Assembly: GCF_019428685.1 (NCBI RefSeq)
Contig: NZ_CP080095.1
Span: 3,410,001-3,474,000 of the forward strand
DNA: 64,000 nt
Source: Paraburkholderia edwinii
GTDB lineage: Bacteria > Pseudomonadota > Gammaproteobacteria > Burkholderiales > Burkholderiaceae
Direction: 5' to 3'
In this document: one piece after another, positions 45,748 to 53,850 of the stretch
Numbering within the stretch: the stretch's first letter is position 1
Layout of the letters: the number at the start of each line of letters is the position of its first letter
Made by a program: the position numbers and the translations under genes
The notes under the pieces: generated by a model
Databases searched by the model: none
What the model was told of the DNA's origin: nothing
Seen by the model: the letters and a program-made list of their open reading frames with translations, nothing else

Positions 45748-47169
45748 TCAAACCGTCACGTCAGCGCGCTTTACCGCTTTTTCGGTCACCGACGAAGCAG
45801 TCGCGACATGGCGCAAGTCCGCGAGGAACGTATCGCGCCACACCGACAGATTGTTCTCGCGCAGCGGCGCCATCATGTCCGCGTGGCGCGCCTGCCGTTC
45901 GGCGAGCGGCATCGACAACGCGCGCTCGAGCGCCTCGGCCATCTGCGACAGATCGAACGGATTGACAACGAGCGCGCCCGGCAACTGCTCGGCGGCGCCT
46001 GCGAATTGCGACAGCACGAGCACGCCCGGATCGGCCGGATCCTGCGACGCCACATATTCCTTTGCGACGAGATTCATACCGTCGCGCAGCGGCGTCACAT
46101 AGCCGACCTGCGAGTGGCGAAATAGCGCCATCAGCAGATTGCGTTCGTACTTGCGGTTCAGGTACTGGATCGGCGTCCAGTCGAGCTGCGCGAAACGGCC
46201 GTTGATGCGGCCCGCCTCGCCTTCGAGGTTCTGACGAATGCGCTGATAGGTCTGCACGTCCGAGCGTGTCGGCGGCGCGATCTGTACGAGCGACACGCGG
46301 CCGTGCCAGCCGGGCGCGTTGAGCAGCAAGCGCTCGAATGCCTGGAAGCGCTCGACGAGTCCCTTCGAATAGTCGAGCCGGTCGACGCTCATGATCAGCT
46401 TGCGGTTGCGCATCGCGTCGCGCAGGCTCTTGACCGCCTTGCGGTCGCCGAACTGCTCGGACGCTTTCGCGATCGCATCCGGATAGATGCCGATCGGGTA
46501 CGCGGCCACCTTCAGGAAGCGGTTATACGCGTGGACGATGCCGTCCTCGCTCGCGCTGCCGTGACGGCCACGCTCGATATAGTCGACGAACGACTGCCGG
46601 TCCGCCTCGGTCTGAAAACCCACCACGTCGTAGCTGCACATGTCCCGCACGAGCTCTTCGTGCGGCGGGATCGTCAGCAGCACCTGCGGGACCGGAAACG
46701 GAATATGCAGGAAGAAGCCTATCGGGTTCTTCACGCCGATCTCGCGCAGGCAGCGCGCGAACGGCAGCAGGTGATAGTCGTGCACCCAGATGATGTCGTC
46801 AGGCCGAAGCATCTCCTTCAACTGCTTCGCCAGCGACGCATTCACGCGCAGATAGCCCGCGTATTCCTGCCGGTCGTATCGCGACAGGTCGTTGCGGTAG
46901 TGGAAGGTCGGCCACAGCGTCGCGTTCGAAAAACCGCGGTAGTACTGGTCGTAGTCGCGCTTCGAGAGCGCCACGGTCGCGTAGGTGACATTGCCCTGCT
47001 TCTCGATCACAGGCTGCGATGGCTCGCCCGCAATCTCCCCGCTCCAGCCGAACCAGACACCGCCCGTTTCCTTCAGCGCATCCAGCACGCCGATCGCAAG
47101 ACCACCCGCTGCGGGACGGCCTTCCTGCGTCGGCGCGACGCGGTTCGACACTACGATCAATCTGCTCAT
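45748..47169 (-). CDS. otsA: alpha,alpha-trehalose-phosphate synthase (OtsA)
   Basis: A 473-residue GT20 glycosyltransferase. It starts at ATG 47169 (GGGGGAG just upstream), five codons after another possible start. Motifs: LIVVSNRVAPTQEGRPAAGG with the N-terminal loop, DIIWVHDYHLLPFARCLRE, IGFFLHIPFP, SVDRLDYSKGLVERFQAFER, and PLRDGMNLVAKEYVAS with the UDP-glucose-binding Asp/Glu. It makes trehalose-6-phosphate from UDP-glucose and glucose-6-phosphate. No otsB phosphatase gene is adjacent; it may be elsewhere. Trehalose synthesis fits an osmotic or desiccation stress role. Confidence 0.96.
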   Translation of the reverse strand: MSRLIVVSNRVAPTQEGRPAAGGLAIGVLDALKETGGVWFGWSGEIAGEPSQPVIEKQGNVTYATVALSKRDYDQYYRGFSNATLWPTFHYRNDLSRYDRQEYAGYLRVNASLAKQLKEMLRPDDIIWVHDYHLLPFARCLREIGVKNPIGFFLHIPFPVPQVLLTIPPHEELVRDMCSYDVVGFQTEADRQSFVDYIERGRHGSASEDGIVHAYNRFLKVAAYPIGIYPDAIAKASEQFGDRKAVKSLRDAMRNRKLIMSVDRLDYSKGLVERFQAFERLLLNAPGWHGRVSLVQIAPPTRSDVQTYQRIRQNLEGEAGRINGRFAQLDWTPIQYLNRKYERNLLMALFRHSQVGYVTPLRDGMNLVAKEYVASQDPADPGVLVLSQFAGAAEQLPGALVVNPFDLSQMAEALERALSMPLAERQARHADMMAPLRENNLSVWRDTFLADLRHVATASSVTEKAVKRADVTV

Positions 47170-47357
47170 ACAGCTCCCCCTCATTCAGTTGACGTTCCGT
47201 GCGACGATGCGCCGAAATAGTGCACGCAAAAGTTATGCCGCATTGCGGCAAACCGGAACAGGAAAATGTATGCAAATGTGACAAACGAGCGAAAACAACC
47301 TGCGCGCGTCACGCGCGCGCGGGCTTTCCCTCCGCCGGAAAAGCGACCGGGGAGCGC

Positions 47358-47570
47358 TCAGGCGTCCTGCTCGGAACCGAGATCGCGCTGGTAATCGAGT
47401 CCTTCCTTGCGCGTGCCGCCCTGGTTGTGATCCCCGTCCGGTGGCGCATCGGGCGCGACGCGGTTTTGCGCGGCCGGGTCCGGTGCATCGGGCGAGCTGG
47501 CTGGAACACTGCCGGGGCGCGGTTCGCGCTTCGAGTGGCGCGCGGAGCGCCGCAATGCAGGGTGTCTCAT
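47358..47570 (-). CDS. small disordered hydrophilic hypothetical protein
   Basis: A 70-residue frame starting at ATG 47570 with GGAGG nine bases upstream. The composition is Arg/Pro/Asp-rich with no hydrophobic core (RHPALRRSARHSKREPRP, then an acidic half ending DLGSEQDA). Family not recognised. Support comes from the ribosome site and the charge segregation, not from similarity. Confidence 0.45.
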   Translation of the reverse strand: MRHPALRRSARHSKREPRPGSVPASSPDAPDPAAQNRVAPDAPPDGDHNQGGTRKEGLDYQRDLGSEQDA

Positions 47571-47731
47571 GATCGATGCCTCCAGGGGAAGGCCGCCACC
47601 GAGCGGTGGCATCACCACAGTCTAGAACCCGGCAACGTAAATTGCCGGTAAAAAGTTCGCTGGTTTTGTAACGAGTACATCAAGTCGCGCGGCTGCAACA
47701 ATGCGATATGGCGCGAAGCCGATAAGTCGGA

Positions 47732-48040
47732 TCAATCCGGCCGCGCCGGCGGTGCTCGGGGGATGGGACGGTGGGTTATGGCGCGCACGCTGCGCTGAGC
47801 CAGCATGCGCACGCTTTGCGGCGCGTAATTCGGTGGCGGGTCGCCGATTGGCAGCGGAGGCGGTTCGCCAGGCAGGCGATCGGGATCAGGCGGCGCGTCG
47901 TCGTCCTCGTCAGGGTCGTCGGGGCCGGGCGGCTCGGTCGGCTCCGGGCGGTGCAGCCAGTCCGTCGCGCGCCACCCGCGCTGCGCGTGCAACGCCGATG
48001 CATTCGATAAAGCGACGGTGTCGCGGTCCGGGTCCGACAT
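47732..48040 (-). CDS. Pro/Asp-rich hypothetical protein
   Basis: A 102-residue protein whose ATG at 48040 is preceded by AAGGAGG (four bases away), which strongly supports translation. It contains TDWLHRPEPTEPPGPDDPDE, DDDAPPDPDRLPGEPPPLP and a short basic tail. It is probably intrinsically disordered. Function unknown. Two 12-bp units (GACGCAAATGAG type, 48050-48073) overlap its leader. Confidence 0.55.
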   Translation of the reverse strand: MSDPDRDTVALSNASALHAQRGWRATDWLHRPEPTEPPGPDDPDEDDDAPPDPDRLPGEPPPLPIGDPPPNYAPQSVRMLAQRSVRAITHRPIPRAPPARPD

Positions 48041-48139
48041 GGGGCCTCCTTCGTTAGCGTCCTCATTTGCGTCTTCGAGGACATTGCAAAGGCTGTGCCG
48101 TTTAAGTCTTTGTGCCCGGTTCCGGTTTTCTGCGTGCAT

Positions 48140-48171
48140 CTGCGGATACCTTCGATCTTCGGTATCCGCAG
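48140..48171 (-). other. hairpin between the response regulator and the next gene
   Basis: CTGCGGATACC (48140-48150) pairs with GGTATCCGCAG (48161-48171) over 11 bp around a ten-base loop, 35 bp after the regulator's stop. There is no T-run, so it is a hairpin of uncertain role (attenuator or mRNA end protection). Confidence 0.5.
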
Positions 48172-48205
48172 CGGCCTATCTACGCCAATGCCTGCGTGCG
48201 AAGCC

Positions 48206-49612
48206 TTACGCGTCGGCCTTGCCGAATGCCTGCGGCTCTTCGGTGCCGTCGCCATCGTCGCCGCGGCCCGAGTCGTTGCCGTATTCGACGAGGCGGTTAT
48301 ACAGCGTCTTCAGGCTGATGCCGAGAATCTCCGCCGCGCGCGTCTTCACGCCACCGCATTGCTCGAGCGTCGCGAGAATCAGCTGACGGTCCGCTTCGGC
48401 GAGCGAGGTGCCGAACGGAATCGTGATCGCCGTGCCGGCCGTCGACTTCGACAGCGTGATCTGCAGCGGCACCGTGGCCGTGCTGTCGGAGTCGGTACCC
48501 GACATGATGTGCGCGCGCTGCACGTAGTTCTTCAGTTCGCGCACGTTGCCGGGCCACGGATACGACAGCAGCATTTCCTTAACCGCTGGCGGAAAGTGCT
48601 TGCGCGTGGTGTGCTGATCGTTGAGCTCGTCGAGGAACGATTGCGCGAGCAGTTCGACATCCTTGCCGCGCTCGCGCAGCGGCGGCAGGCTGATCGGAAA
48701 CACATTGAGCCGGTGATACAGGTCGAGACGCAGCTTGCCCTCGAGCACGGCCTGCTCCGGATCGCGATTGGTCGCGGCGATGAGCCGCACGTCGGTCTCG
48801 ATTTCCTTGGTCGTGCCGACGCGCATGAACATGCCGGTCTCGAGTACGCGCAGCAGTTTCACCTGCAGTTCGATCGGCATTTCAGTGATTTCGTCGAGGA
48901 ACAGCGTGCCGCCGTTCGCGCGCTCGAAATAACCTTTGTGCTGACGATCGGCGCCGGTAAACGAGCCGCGCTCGTGGCCGAACATTTCCGACTCGATCAG
49001 GTTCGGCGAGATCGCGCCGCAATTCACGGCGAGAAACGCGTGCTTGCGGCGCAAGCTCAACTGATGCAGCGTCTGCGCGGCGACTTCCTTGCCAGTGCCC
49101 GATTCGCCGACCAGCATCACCGACGCAGCCGTCGGCGCGACGCGGCTGATCTGGTCGTAGACCTGCTGCATCACGGCCGAATTGCCGAGCATCAGACCGA
49201 AGCGGCCCATGCGGCGCAATTCGCCGCGCAGCGTGCCGATTTCGGCCTTGAGATCGCCGGCGCGCGGCAGGCGATTCAGAATCGCCTTCACGCGCTGCAT
49301 ATTGATCGGCTTGACCAGATAGTCGGCGGCGCCCATCTTCAGCGCGCTCACGGCGGACTCGACGGTCGCGTGACCCGTGATCACGATGAACTCGACGCCG
49401 GAACGCGGATCGAGATCCTCGAACAGATCGACGCCCGTGCCGTCCGGCAGCTTCAGGTCAGTGAATACGACATCCGGCATCTGCCGGACGAGCTGAATGC
49501 GGGCCTCGCGCAAGTCGCCGGCAGTCGCGGTGGTCAGGCCGTCTTCGGCGATGATCGCGGCTAGCGCTTCGCGGGTACCCGGATCGTCATCGACAATCAG
49601 TGCGTGTGGCAT
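48206..49612 (-). CDS. NtrC-family sigma-54 response regulator
   Basis: A 468-residue three-domain regulator. The receiver (residues 1-120) has ALIVDDD, the phospho-Asp in DVVFTDLKLPDG and the Lys of YLVKPIN. The AAA+ domain has GESGTGKEVAAQ (Walker A), GHERGSFTGAD (sigma-54 loop, with Ser in place of the common Ala of GAFTGA) and NGGTLFLDEITEMP (Walker B). The C-terminal Fis-type HTH is VKTRAAEILGISLKTLYNRL. It activates RNA polymerase-sigma-54 when phosphorylated. No histidine kinase gene is adjacent. It resembles the receiver-less activator at 51096. Confidence 0.95.
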   Translation of the reverse strand: MPHALIVDDDPGTREALAAIIAEDGLTTATAGDLREARIQLVRQMPDVVFTDLKLPDGTGVDLFEDLDPRSGVEFIVITGHATVESAVSALKMGAADYLVKPINMQRVKAILNRLPRAGDLKAEIGTLRGELRRMGRFGLMLGNSAVMQQVYDQISRVAPTAASVMLVGESGTGKEVAAQTLHQLSLRRKHAFLAVNCGAISPNLIESEMFGHERGSFTGADRQHKGYFERANGGTLFLDEITEMPIELQVKLLRVLETGMFMRVGTTKEIETDVRLIAATNRDPEQAVLEGKLRLDLYHRLNVFPISLPPLRERGKDVELLAQSFLDELNDQHTTRKHFPPAVKEMLLSYPWPGNVRELKNYVQRAHIMSGTDSDSTATVPLQITLSKSTAGTAITIPFGTSLAEADRQLILATLEQCGGVKTRAAEILGISLKTLYNRLVEYGNDSGRGDDGDGTEEPQAFGKADA

Positions 49613-49996
49613 CGCGTTTTCCGAAACCTAAAAGTACGGGTGGTGGATAGCTCGAACGCGAACGGTTACGAGCCTACGTCAATGCTAGTTTTGAAACGGC
49701 CGCTCCGGGCGGCCGCATATGAAAAATTTACCAACTACGCGCAATCTCGCAACAATTGCCGCCCAAAAGGGAGGCAAAACGGCTCATTGTTGTTCATTTA
49801 CTTATTATACGGCGATATCCCAATAAAACGATACCGGCCGGTCGGGTTTTACCGGCTGCACGGCAAGCGCCGGTGGAGAAAGCGCGCAAAGCGGCGCCCG
49901 TAACGGCACACAGCGCTTGCCGGCACATGGCGGTCGCCCGCCGGCAGCCAAGCCGGTGACCCTGCCACGACGAACCTCGCTAACCAGCAGAGCCAG
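49613..49996. other. intergenic region upstream of the sigma-54 regulator
   Basis: About 385 bp, AT-rich at 49700-49830 relative to the rest (ACTTATTATACGGCGATATC). It is likely to hold the regulator's promoter. No sigma-54 GG-N10-GC element or credible gene was found. Confidence 0.5.
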
Positions 49997-50257
49997 TCAG
50001 CTACGCGGGAACCGCCACGCGCCGCCGGACGCGCTGTGATCGGCGCCGTTGCCGACACGCGGATGCGTGCCGCCAGGCAGCGTCGCCGGCTGCAGCGCGT
50101 CCCGATCGGCCGGGACCGAGCCGCCCTCGCCTTCCCAGCGCGTCAGATCGCGCACGGTCGCCGCTTGCATAGCGCGGCGGTTCTGCGCCCAGCGCCACGC
50201 GAGCATGCCGCCGATGGCGAACAGCGCACCGAAGATGCCGATTCTGGGTCGAGCCAT
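49997..50257 (-). CDS. small membrane protein, unknown
   Basis: An 86-residue protein. A hydrophobic helix near the N-terminus (IGIFGALFAIGGMLAWRW) is followed by a polar tail rich in Arg/Gly/Ala. GGAGGTCAAC directly before the ATG is a near-perfect ribosome binding site. Family not recognised. It is encoded 65 bp after the DUF883 gene in the same direction, and the two small proteins may form an operon. Confidence 0.7.
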   Translation of the reverse strand: MARPRIGIFGALFAIGGMLAWRWAQNRRAMQAATVRDLTRWEGEGGSVPADRDALQPATLPGGTHPRVGNGADHSASGGAWRFPRS

Positions 50258-50322
50258 GTTGACCTCCTTTGCTTGTGAGTACCGTGGGCAATGAATGGAC
50301 CATCAACCAAACCGGTGCCGCG

Positions 50323-50640
50323 TCAGCGCGCCACCAGCAAACCGAGCACGAAGCCGGCCCCCGCGGCGATGCCAAGCGCCTGCCACGGGTTCTGCCGCAC
50401 ATATCGCTCCGTCTGCAGCGTCGCGCTGCGATAGCCGCGCTGCGCAGCGATCTGCGCATCGGCGAGGGCCGCTCGCAACGTATCGACATGCGCACGCAAA
50501 CGTTCGCGCAATGCGTCCACGCCTTCGCCAGGCAATTGGGCCACGAGGCGCAGCATCTCCTCCGAATCCGTCAACAACACGTTCAGGTCCTCGACGATCT
50601 TCTGCTTGCCGAGCGCGACCTGTTCGGTGGTGGCTGTCAT
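50323..50640 (-). CDS. DUF883 (ElaB/YqjD-like) membrane-anchored protein
   Basis: A 105-residue protein. A long amphipathic helical region (QKIVEDLNVLLTDSEEMLRL, then RERLRAHVDTLRAALADAQI) is followed by a C-terminal motif ERYVRQNPWQALGIAAGAGF and a hydrophobic end. This is typical of the DUF883/ElaB/YqjD group, inner-membrane proteins that bind ribosomes in stationary phase in E. coli. AGGAGA lies six bases before the ATG. It is likely expressed with the following small membrane protein. Confidence 0.9.
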   Translation of the reverse strand: MTATTEQVALGKQKIVEDLNVLLTDSEEMLRLVAQLPGEGVDALRERLRAHVDTLRAALADAQIAAQRGYRSATLQTERYVRQNPWQALGIAAGAGFVLGLLVAR

Positions 50641-50681
50641 CGCGTTTCTCCTGTCTCTCATGTTTTGCCGATCCTTGCGTC

Positions 50682-50729
50682 GATTCTTGTGTCGATAGAT
50701 TCTTGTGTCGATAGATTCTTGTGTCGATA
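50682..50729. repeat. 16-bp tandem repeat, three copies
   Basis: GATTCTTGTGTCGATA is repeated exactly three times (50682-50697, 50698-50713, 50714-50729) with a degenerate fourth start at 50670. It lies upstream of the DUF883 gene on one side and of the sigma-54 activator on the other. The rest of 50730-51095 contains no supported gene. Confidence 0.9.
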
Positions 50730-51095
50730 AAGGGCACGCTTGCAACGGGCATACCCGACAATCGTGTCGATTGGCGCCCGCATGGCGAAGTTCCTGGCGA
50801 ACATCGCGTCAATGTTGCCGACTGCCGTGTTTGCAAACGTGCGCCGCGAACTTTTTTCCGCCTACCGCAGGCATGCGCGACGAATGCAAGCGCCTTGCCG
50901 GGTACGGCATGCCAGTGGTTAAATTGGCTTTTGCGAGATAGCGGATCAGATCCGGCGCACAAAGCGCGCCACGTGCACCCAGCGCATGTCACGCGTAGGG
51001 CGCACGCGCAGTTCACGGCGACGCGTCTGGATCAACCTGCTCTCTCACGGCCCGCGCCATCACATCCTCGAACATTTGCACAGGACACCCTGGTT

Positions 51096-52157
51096 ATGGC
51101 GTCAACCGATCTGGACTCGCCCGCCGCCGACACGGCCGGCGGTAGCGCAACGTCACAGGCGAAGCAACGCGGCGTGGAAATCGTCGCGGGACTGAAGTCG
51201 TACGGCACGCTGTACGGCTCGTCCCCCGTCATGCTCGATCTCTACGAGCAGATCGAACGCGTGGCCGCGACCGACGCGACCGCGCTGATCATCGGCGAAT
51301 CGGGCACCGGCAAGGAGCTGATCGCCCGCATGATTCACGAACACAGCGCGCGCAAGAGCGGCGCATTTGTCGCCGTCAATTGCGGTGCGATTCCGGACGA
51401 GCTGATCGAAGCGGAACTGTTCGGCCACGAGAAAGGCAGTTTCACGGGCGCGGTGCAAGGCCGCATCGGCTACTTCGAACATGCGAACGGCGGCACGCTG
51501 TTTCTCGACGAAGTGACCGAGATGTCGCCCGTGCGTCAGGTGAAGCTGCTACGCGCGCTTGAAACCGGCACGTTCTTTCGCGTCGGCGGCTCGGAGCTGA
51601 TTCGCGGCGACGTGCGGGTGATCGCCGCAACCAACCGCGACCCGGCTGTCGCCGTCAAGGAAAACGGACTGCGCGAAGACCTGATGTACCGGCTCGCGGT
51701 TTTTCCGCTGCGCGCACCGCCGTTGCGCGAACGCGAAGGCGACCGCGAACTGCTCGCGCAACACTTTCTCGCCGCGTTGAATCAGCAGGAAGGCACGAAC
51801 AAGGTATTCAGCAAGCGCTCGATGGAGACGCTGCGCACCTGGTCGTGGCCCGGCAATGTGCGCGAGCTGAAAAACGCCGTGTACCGCGCATTCATTCTCG
51901 CGGAGAAGTCGGTCGAGCTGCCGCATCCGCATCTGATGTCGCGCGTGAAGAAGCCCGTCACGCTCGGCGACTCGATGAGCGTGTGGATCGGCACGCCGCT
52001 CGCCGACGCTCAAAAGCAGATCATTCTCGGCACGCTCAAGTACTGCGGCGGCGACAAGCGGCGCGCGGCGAAGGCGCTCGGCGTCAGTCTGAAGACGCTG
52101 TACAACCGCTTAAGCATGTACGGCGACGAAGAAGACGGAAGCCCGGAAGAAAACTAG
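51096..52157 (+). CDS. receiver-less sigma-54 activator
   Basis: A 353-residue AAA+ activator. It has no receiver domain: only about 30 residues precede the ATPase (SYGTLYGSSPVMLDLYEQIE). Motifs are GESGTGKELIARMIHEHSAR (Walker A), FGHEKGSFTGAVQG (sigma-54 contact loop) and FLDEVTEMSPVRQVKL (Walker B), then a Fis-type HTH AAKALGVSLKTLYNRLSMYG. Without a receiver it must be controlled by level, binding partner or an unknown regulator. Its C-terminus is similar to that of the 48206-49612 response regulator. The longer open frame upstream lacks coding features. Confidence 0.9.
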   Translation: MASTDLDSPAADTAGGSATSQAKQRGVEIVAGLKSYGTLYGSSPVMLDLYEQIERVAATDATALIIGESGTGKELIARMIHEHSARKSGAFVAVNCGAIPDELIEAELFGHEKGSFTGAVQGRIGYFEHANGGTLFLDEVTEMSPVRQVKLLRALETGTFFRVGGSELIRGDVRVIAATNRDPAVAVKENGLREDLMYRLAVFPLRAPPLREREGDRELLAQHFLAALNQQEGTNKVFSKRSMETLRTWSWPGNVRELKNAVYRAFILAEKSVELPHPHLMSRVKKPVTLGDSMSVWIGTPLADAQKQIILGTLKYCGGDKRRAAKALGVSLKTLYNRLSMYGDEEDGSPEEN

Positions 52158-52384
52158 CCGTCGAACGCGCGCGGCAAGCGGGCTAAACAGAGCGCGCACG
52201 TCACCGCGTCAAACAGAAACGCCCCACGCGCGCATCAGCTTTTGCAATTACTTGCATTTTTTCTATGCCAATTACAAAAGGCATCCTGCACAATCCTTTT
52301 GCAAACAAGTCATGAGGTCTGACCCGTAGCGGCCGCGCCCCCCTTCCACGCGGCGTGACGGGGAAGCAGGAGCAAAAAGAAGCA

Positions 52385-52945
52385 ATGCAAACCACCATGT
52401 TCGGCACCTTACCGGTGCCGCGCCCGGGCGCGCTGCTGGCCGCGCTCGTTATCGCCGCCTTCGCCACGACACTGAGCGGCTGCTCGTCCCTCTACTCCGA
52501 AAGCGCAACCGCCGGCGCCGGTATCGCCGGCGCAGCAGTCGCCGGGTCCATCACCAACAATGCGGCCGTCGCCACCGGCATCGGCCTTGGCGCCGTCGCC
52601 GCGGCGCGCGCGGGCGTGCAATATTCGGAGCGCGTGATTCATCGCAATACACAGGATGGCATCGCTCAGGTGGCCGGGCCGCTCGATGTCGGCGGCGTCG
52701 CGCCGTGGAGCGTTACGCATTCGGTGCCGCTCGAAGAAGACGAACACGGGCGGGTGACCGTGAGCCGCGTGATCAGCAGCGGTCCGCTCGATTGCAAGGA
52801 AATCGTTTTTTCGGTCGACAAGGTGGCGACGCAGGATAAGCCCGCGTCGAGCGCGTTCTACGTCGCCTCGATCTGCCGTGACGGCGCGGCGTGGCGGTGG
52901 GCGTCGGCTGAACCCGCTACCGAGCGTTGGGGCGCACTGCAATGA
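52385..52945 (+). CDS. outer-membrane-type lipoprotein, tandem copy 1
   Basis: A 186-residue protein with a lipoprotein signal peptide (LVIAAFATTLSGC, lipobox LSGC, Cys at residue 33). A Gly/Ala-rich hydrophobic segment (GAGIAGAAVAGSITNNAAVA) follows, then a beta-rich domain with APWSVTHSVPLEEDEHGRV and RWASAEPATERWGALQ. The next gene is a paralogue with the same architecture. The family is unknown. An AT-rich leader with two CAATTAC motifs (52245-52251, 52269-52275) lies upstream. Confidence 0.75.
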   Translation: MQTTMFGTLPVPRPGALLAALVIAAFATTLSGCSSLYSESATAGAGIAGAAVAGSITNNAAVATGIGLGAVAAARAGVQYSERVIHRNTQDGIAQVAGPLDVGGVAPWSVTHSVPLEEDEHGRVTVSRVISSGPLDCKEIVFSVDKVATQDKPASSAFYVASICRDGAAWRWASAEPATERWGALQ

Positions 52946-53118
52946 GCGCCGTCGAAGGCATGCTGAAAGGCATCGGTGCGACGCTTGAAGCGCGCATGGC
53001 GAGATGTATGACAGGTACGGCGGTAACCCCGGCAGCGGGAGACGCGGCACGCGATGGTGCGCAGCACGGCCACCTCGTTGCTTCGTCCGCCACCCAGCGC
53101 ACGGCAATGAGGATGACG

Positions 53119-53658
53119 ATGACGCCGCTCGCGTGGCGGCCCATGCTACGCGCCGCGCTTGTGATCGCACTCTGCGCAAGCGCCGGCACGCTGATAAGCG
53201 GCTGCAGCTCCGCGTCACTCGGCGCGGCGGGCGGCGCGGCAGCGGGCACCGCAACCGGCATCGTCACTGCGAACCCGGCGATCGGCATCGGCGTCGGCAT
53301 CGCGGTGCAGGCTGTCACCACCGAGTCCATCAATCGCTATTACCGCGTAATGCATGGCGATCAGCAGAACGTGATCGCAGCGCTCGTCGGCACGATGAAG
53401 GTCGGCGACACACGGCCGTGGAACGTCAAGCACACGCTGCCGATCGAGAACGGCCACGGTCAGATTCGCGTGACACGCGCCTTCTCGTCGGCGCTCGCGG
53501 ATTGCAAGGAGTTTGCATTCTCGGTCGCCGACGGCGACGAAGCGACGTCGCCCGAGCACTGGTACACCGCCGCGGCGTGCCAGATGCAGCAGGACAAGCG
53601 CTGGTGGAAATGGGCGTCGGCGGAGCCCGCAGTGGATCGGTGGGGGAATTTGCAGTAG
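53119..53658 (+). CDS. lipoprotein, tandem copy 2
   Basis: A 179-residue paralogue of the preceding gene: lipobox LISGC with Cys at residue 29, Gly/Ala-rich segment (GAAGGAAAGTATGIVTANPA), then RPWNVKHTLPIENGHGQIRV, a segment with DCKEFAFSV and the C-terminal KWASAEPAVDRWGNLQ. The frame is open back to ATG 52942, which overlaps the previous stop (ATGA), but only a start near 53119 (GAGG upstream) places the signal peptide at the N-terminus. The two lipoproteins are likely co-transcribed. Function unknown. Confidence 0.72.
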   Translation: MTPLAWRPMLRAALVIALCASAGTLISGCSSASLGAAGGAAAGTATGIVTANPAIGIGVGIAVQAVTTESINRYYRVMHGDQQNVIAALVGTMKVGDTRPWNVKHTLPIENGHGQIRVTRAFSSALADCKEFAFSVADGDEATSPEHWYTAAACQMQQDKRWWKWASAEPAVDRWGNLQ

Positions 53659-53750
53659 CGATGGCGGTGCGTGTCGGCGCGTATGTCGCCCGCGTGTGTC
53701 CGGGTGTCGGCGCGTAGGGCTACTGCAATCGCGTAGCCGCACCCGGTACC

Positions 53751-53792
53751 AAAACAAACGGCTGCTCGTGAACTGAGCAGCCGTTTGTTTTT
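53751..53792. terminator. 17-bp bidirectional terminator
   Basis: AAAACAAACGGCTGCTC (53751-53767) pairs perfectly with GAGCAGCCGTTTGTTTT (53775-53791) around GTGAACT, with T-runs on both strands. It lies between the lipoprotein genes and the converging ABC transporter operon and can end both. Confidence 0.93.
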
Positions 53793-53830
53793 GCGCAGCC
53801 GTTTGTTTTTGCGCAGCCGTTTGTTTTTTC
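53777..53830. repeat. 18-bp repeat of the terminator arm, three copies
   Basis: GCAGCCGTTTGTTTTTGC, which is the right arm of the preceding terminator plus three bases, occurs at 53777-53794, 53795-53812 and, with one change, 53813-53830. Each extra copy could pair with the single left arm at 53751-53767. Confidence 0.9.
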
Positions 53831-53850
53831 GCTTAAGTCAGCCGCGCCGA

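Noticed and set aside
49604..49903. 99-codon plus-strand frame across the sigma-54 regulator promoter region
   Set aside because: It overlaps the regulator's start on the other strand, lacks a ribosome site and has an erratic codon pattern.
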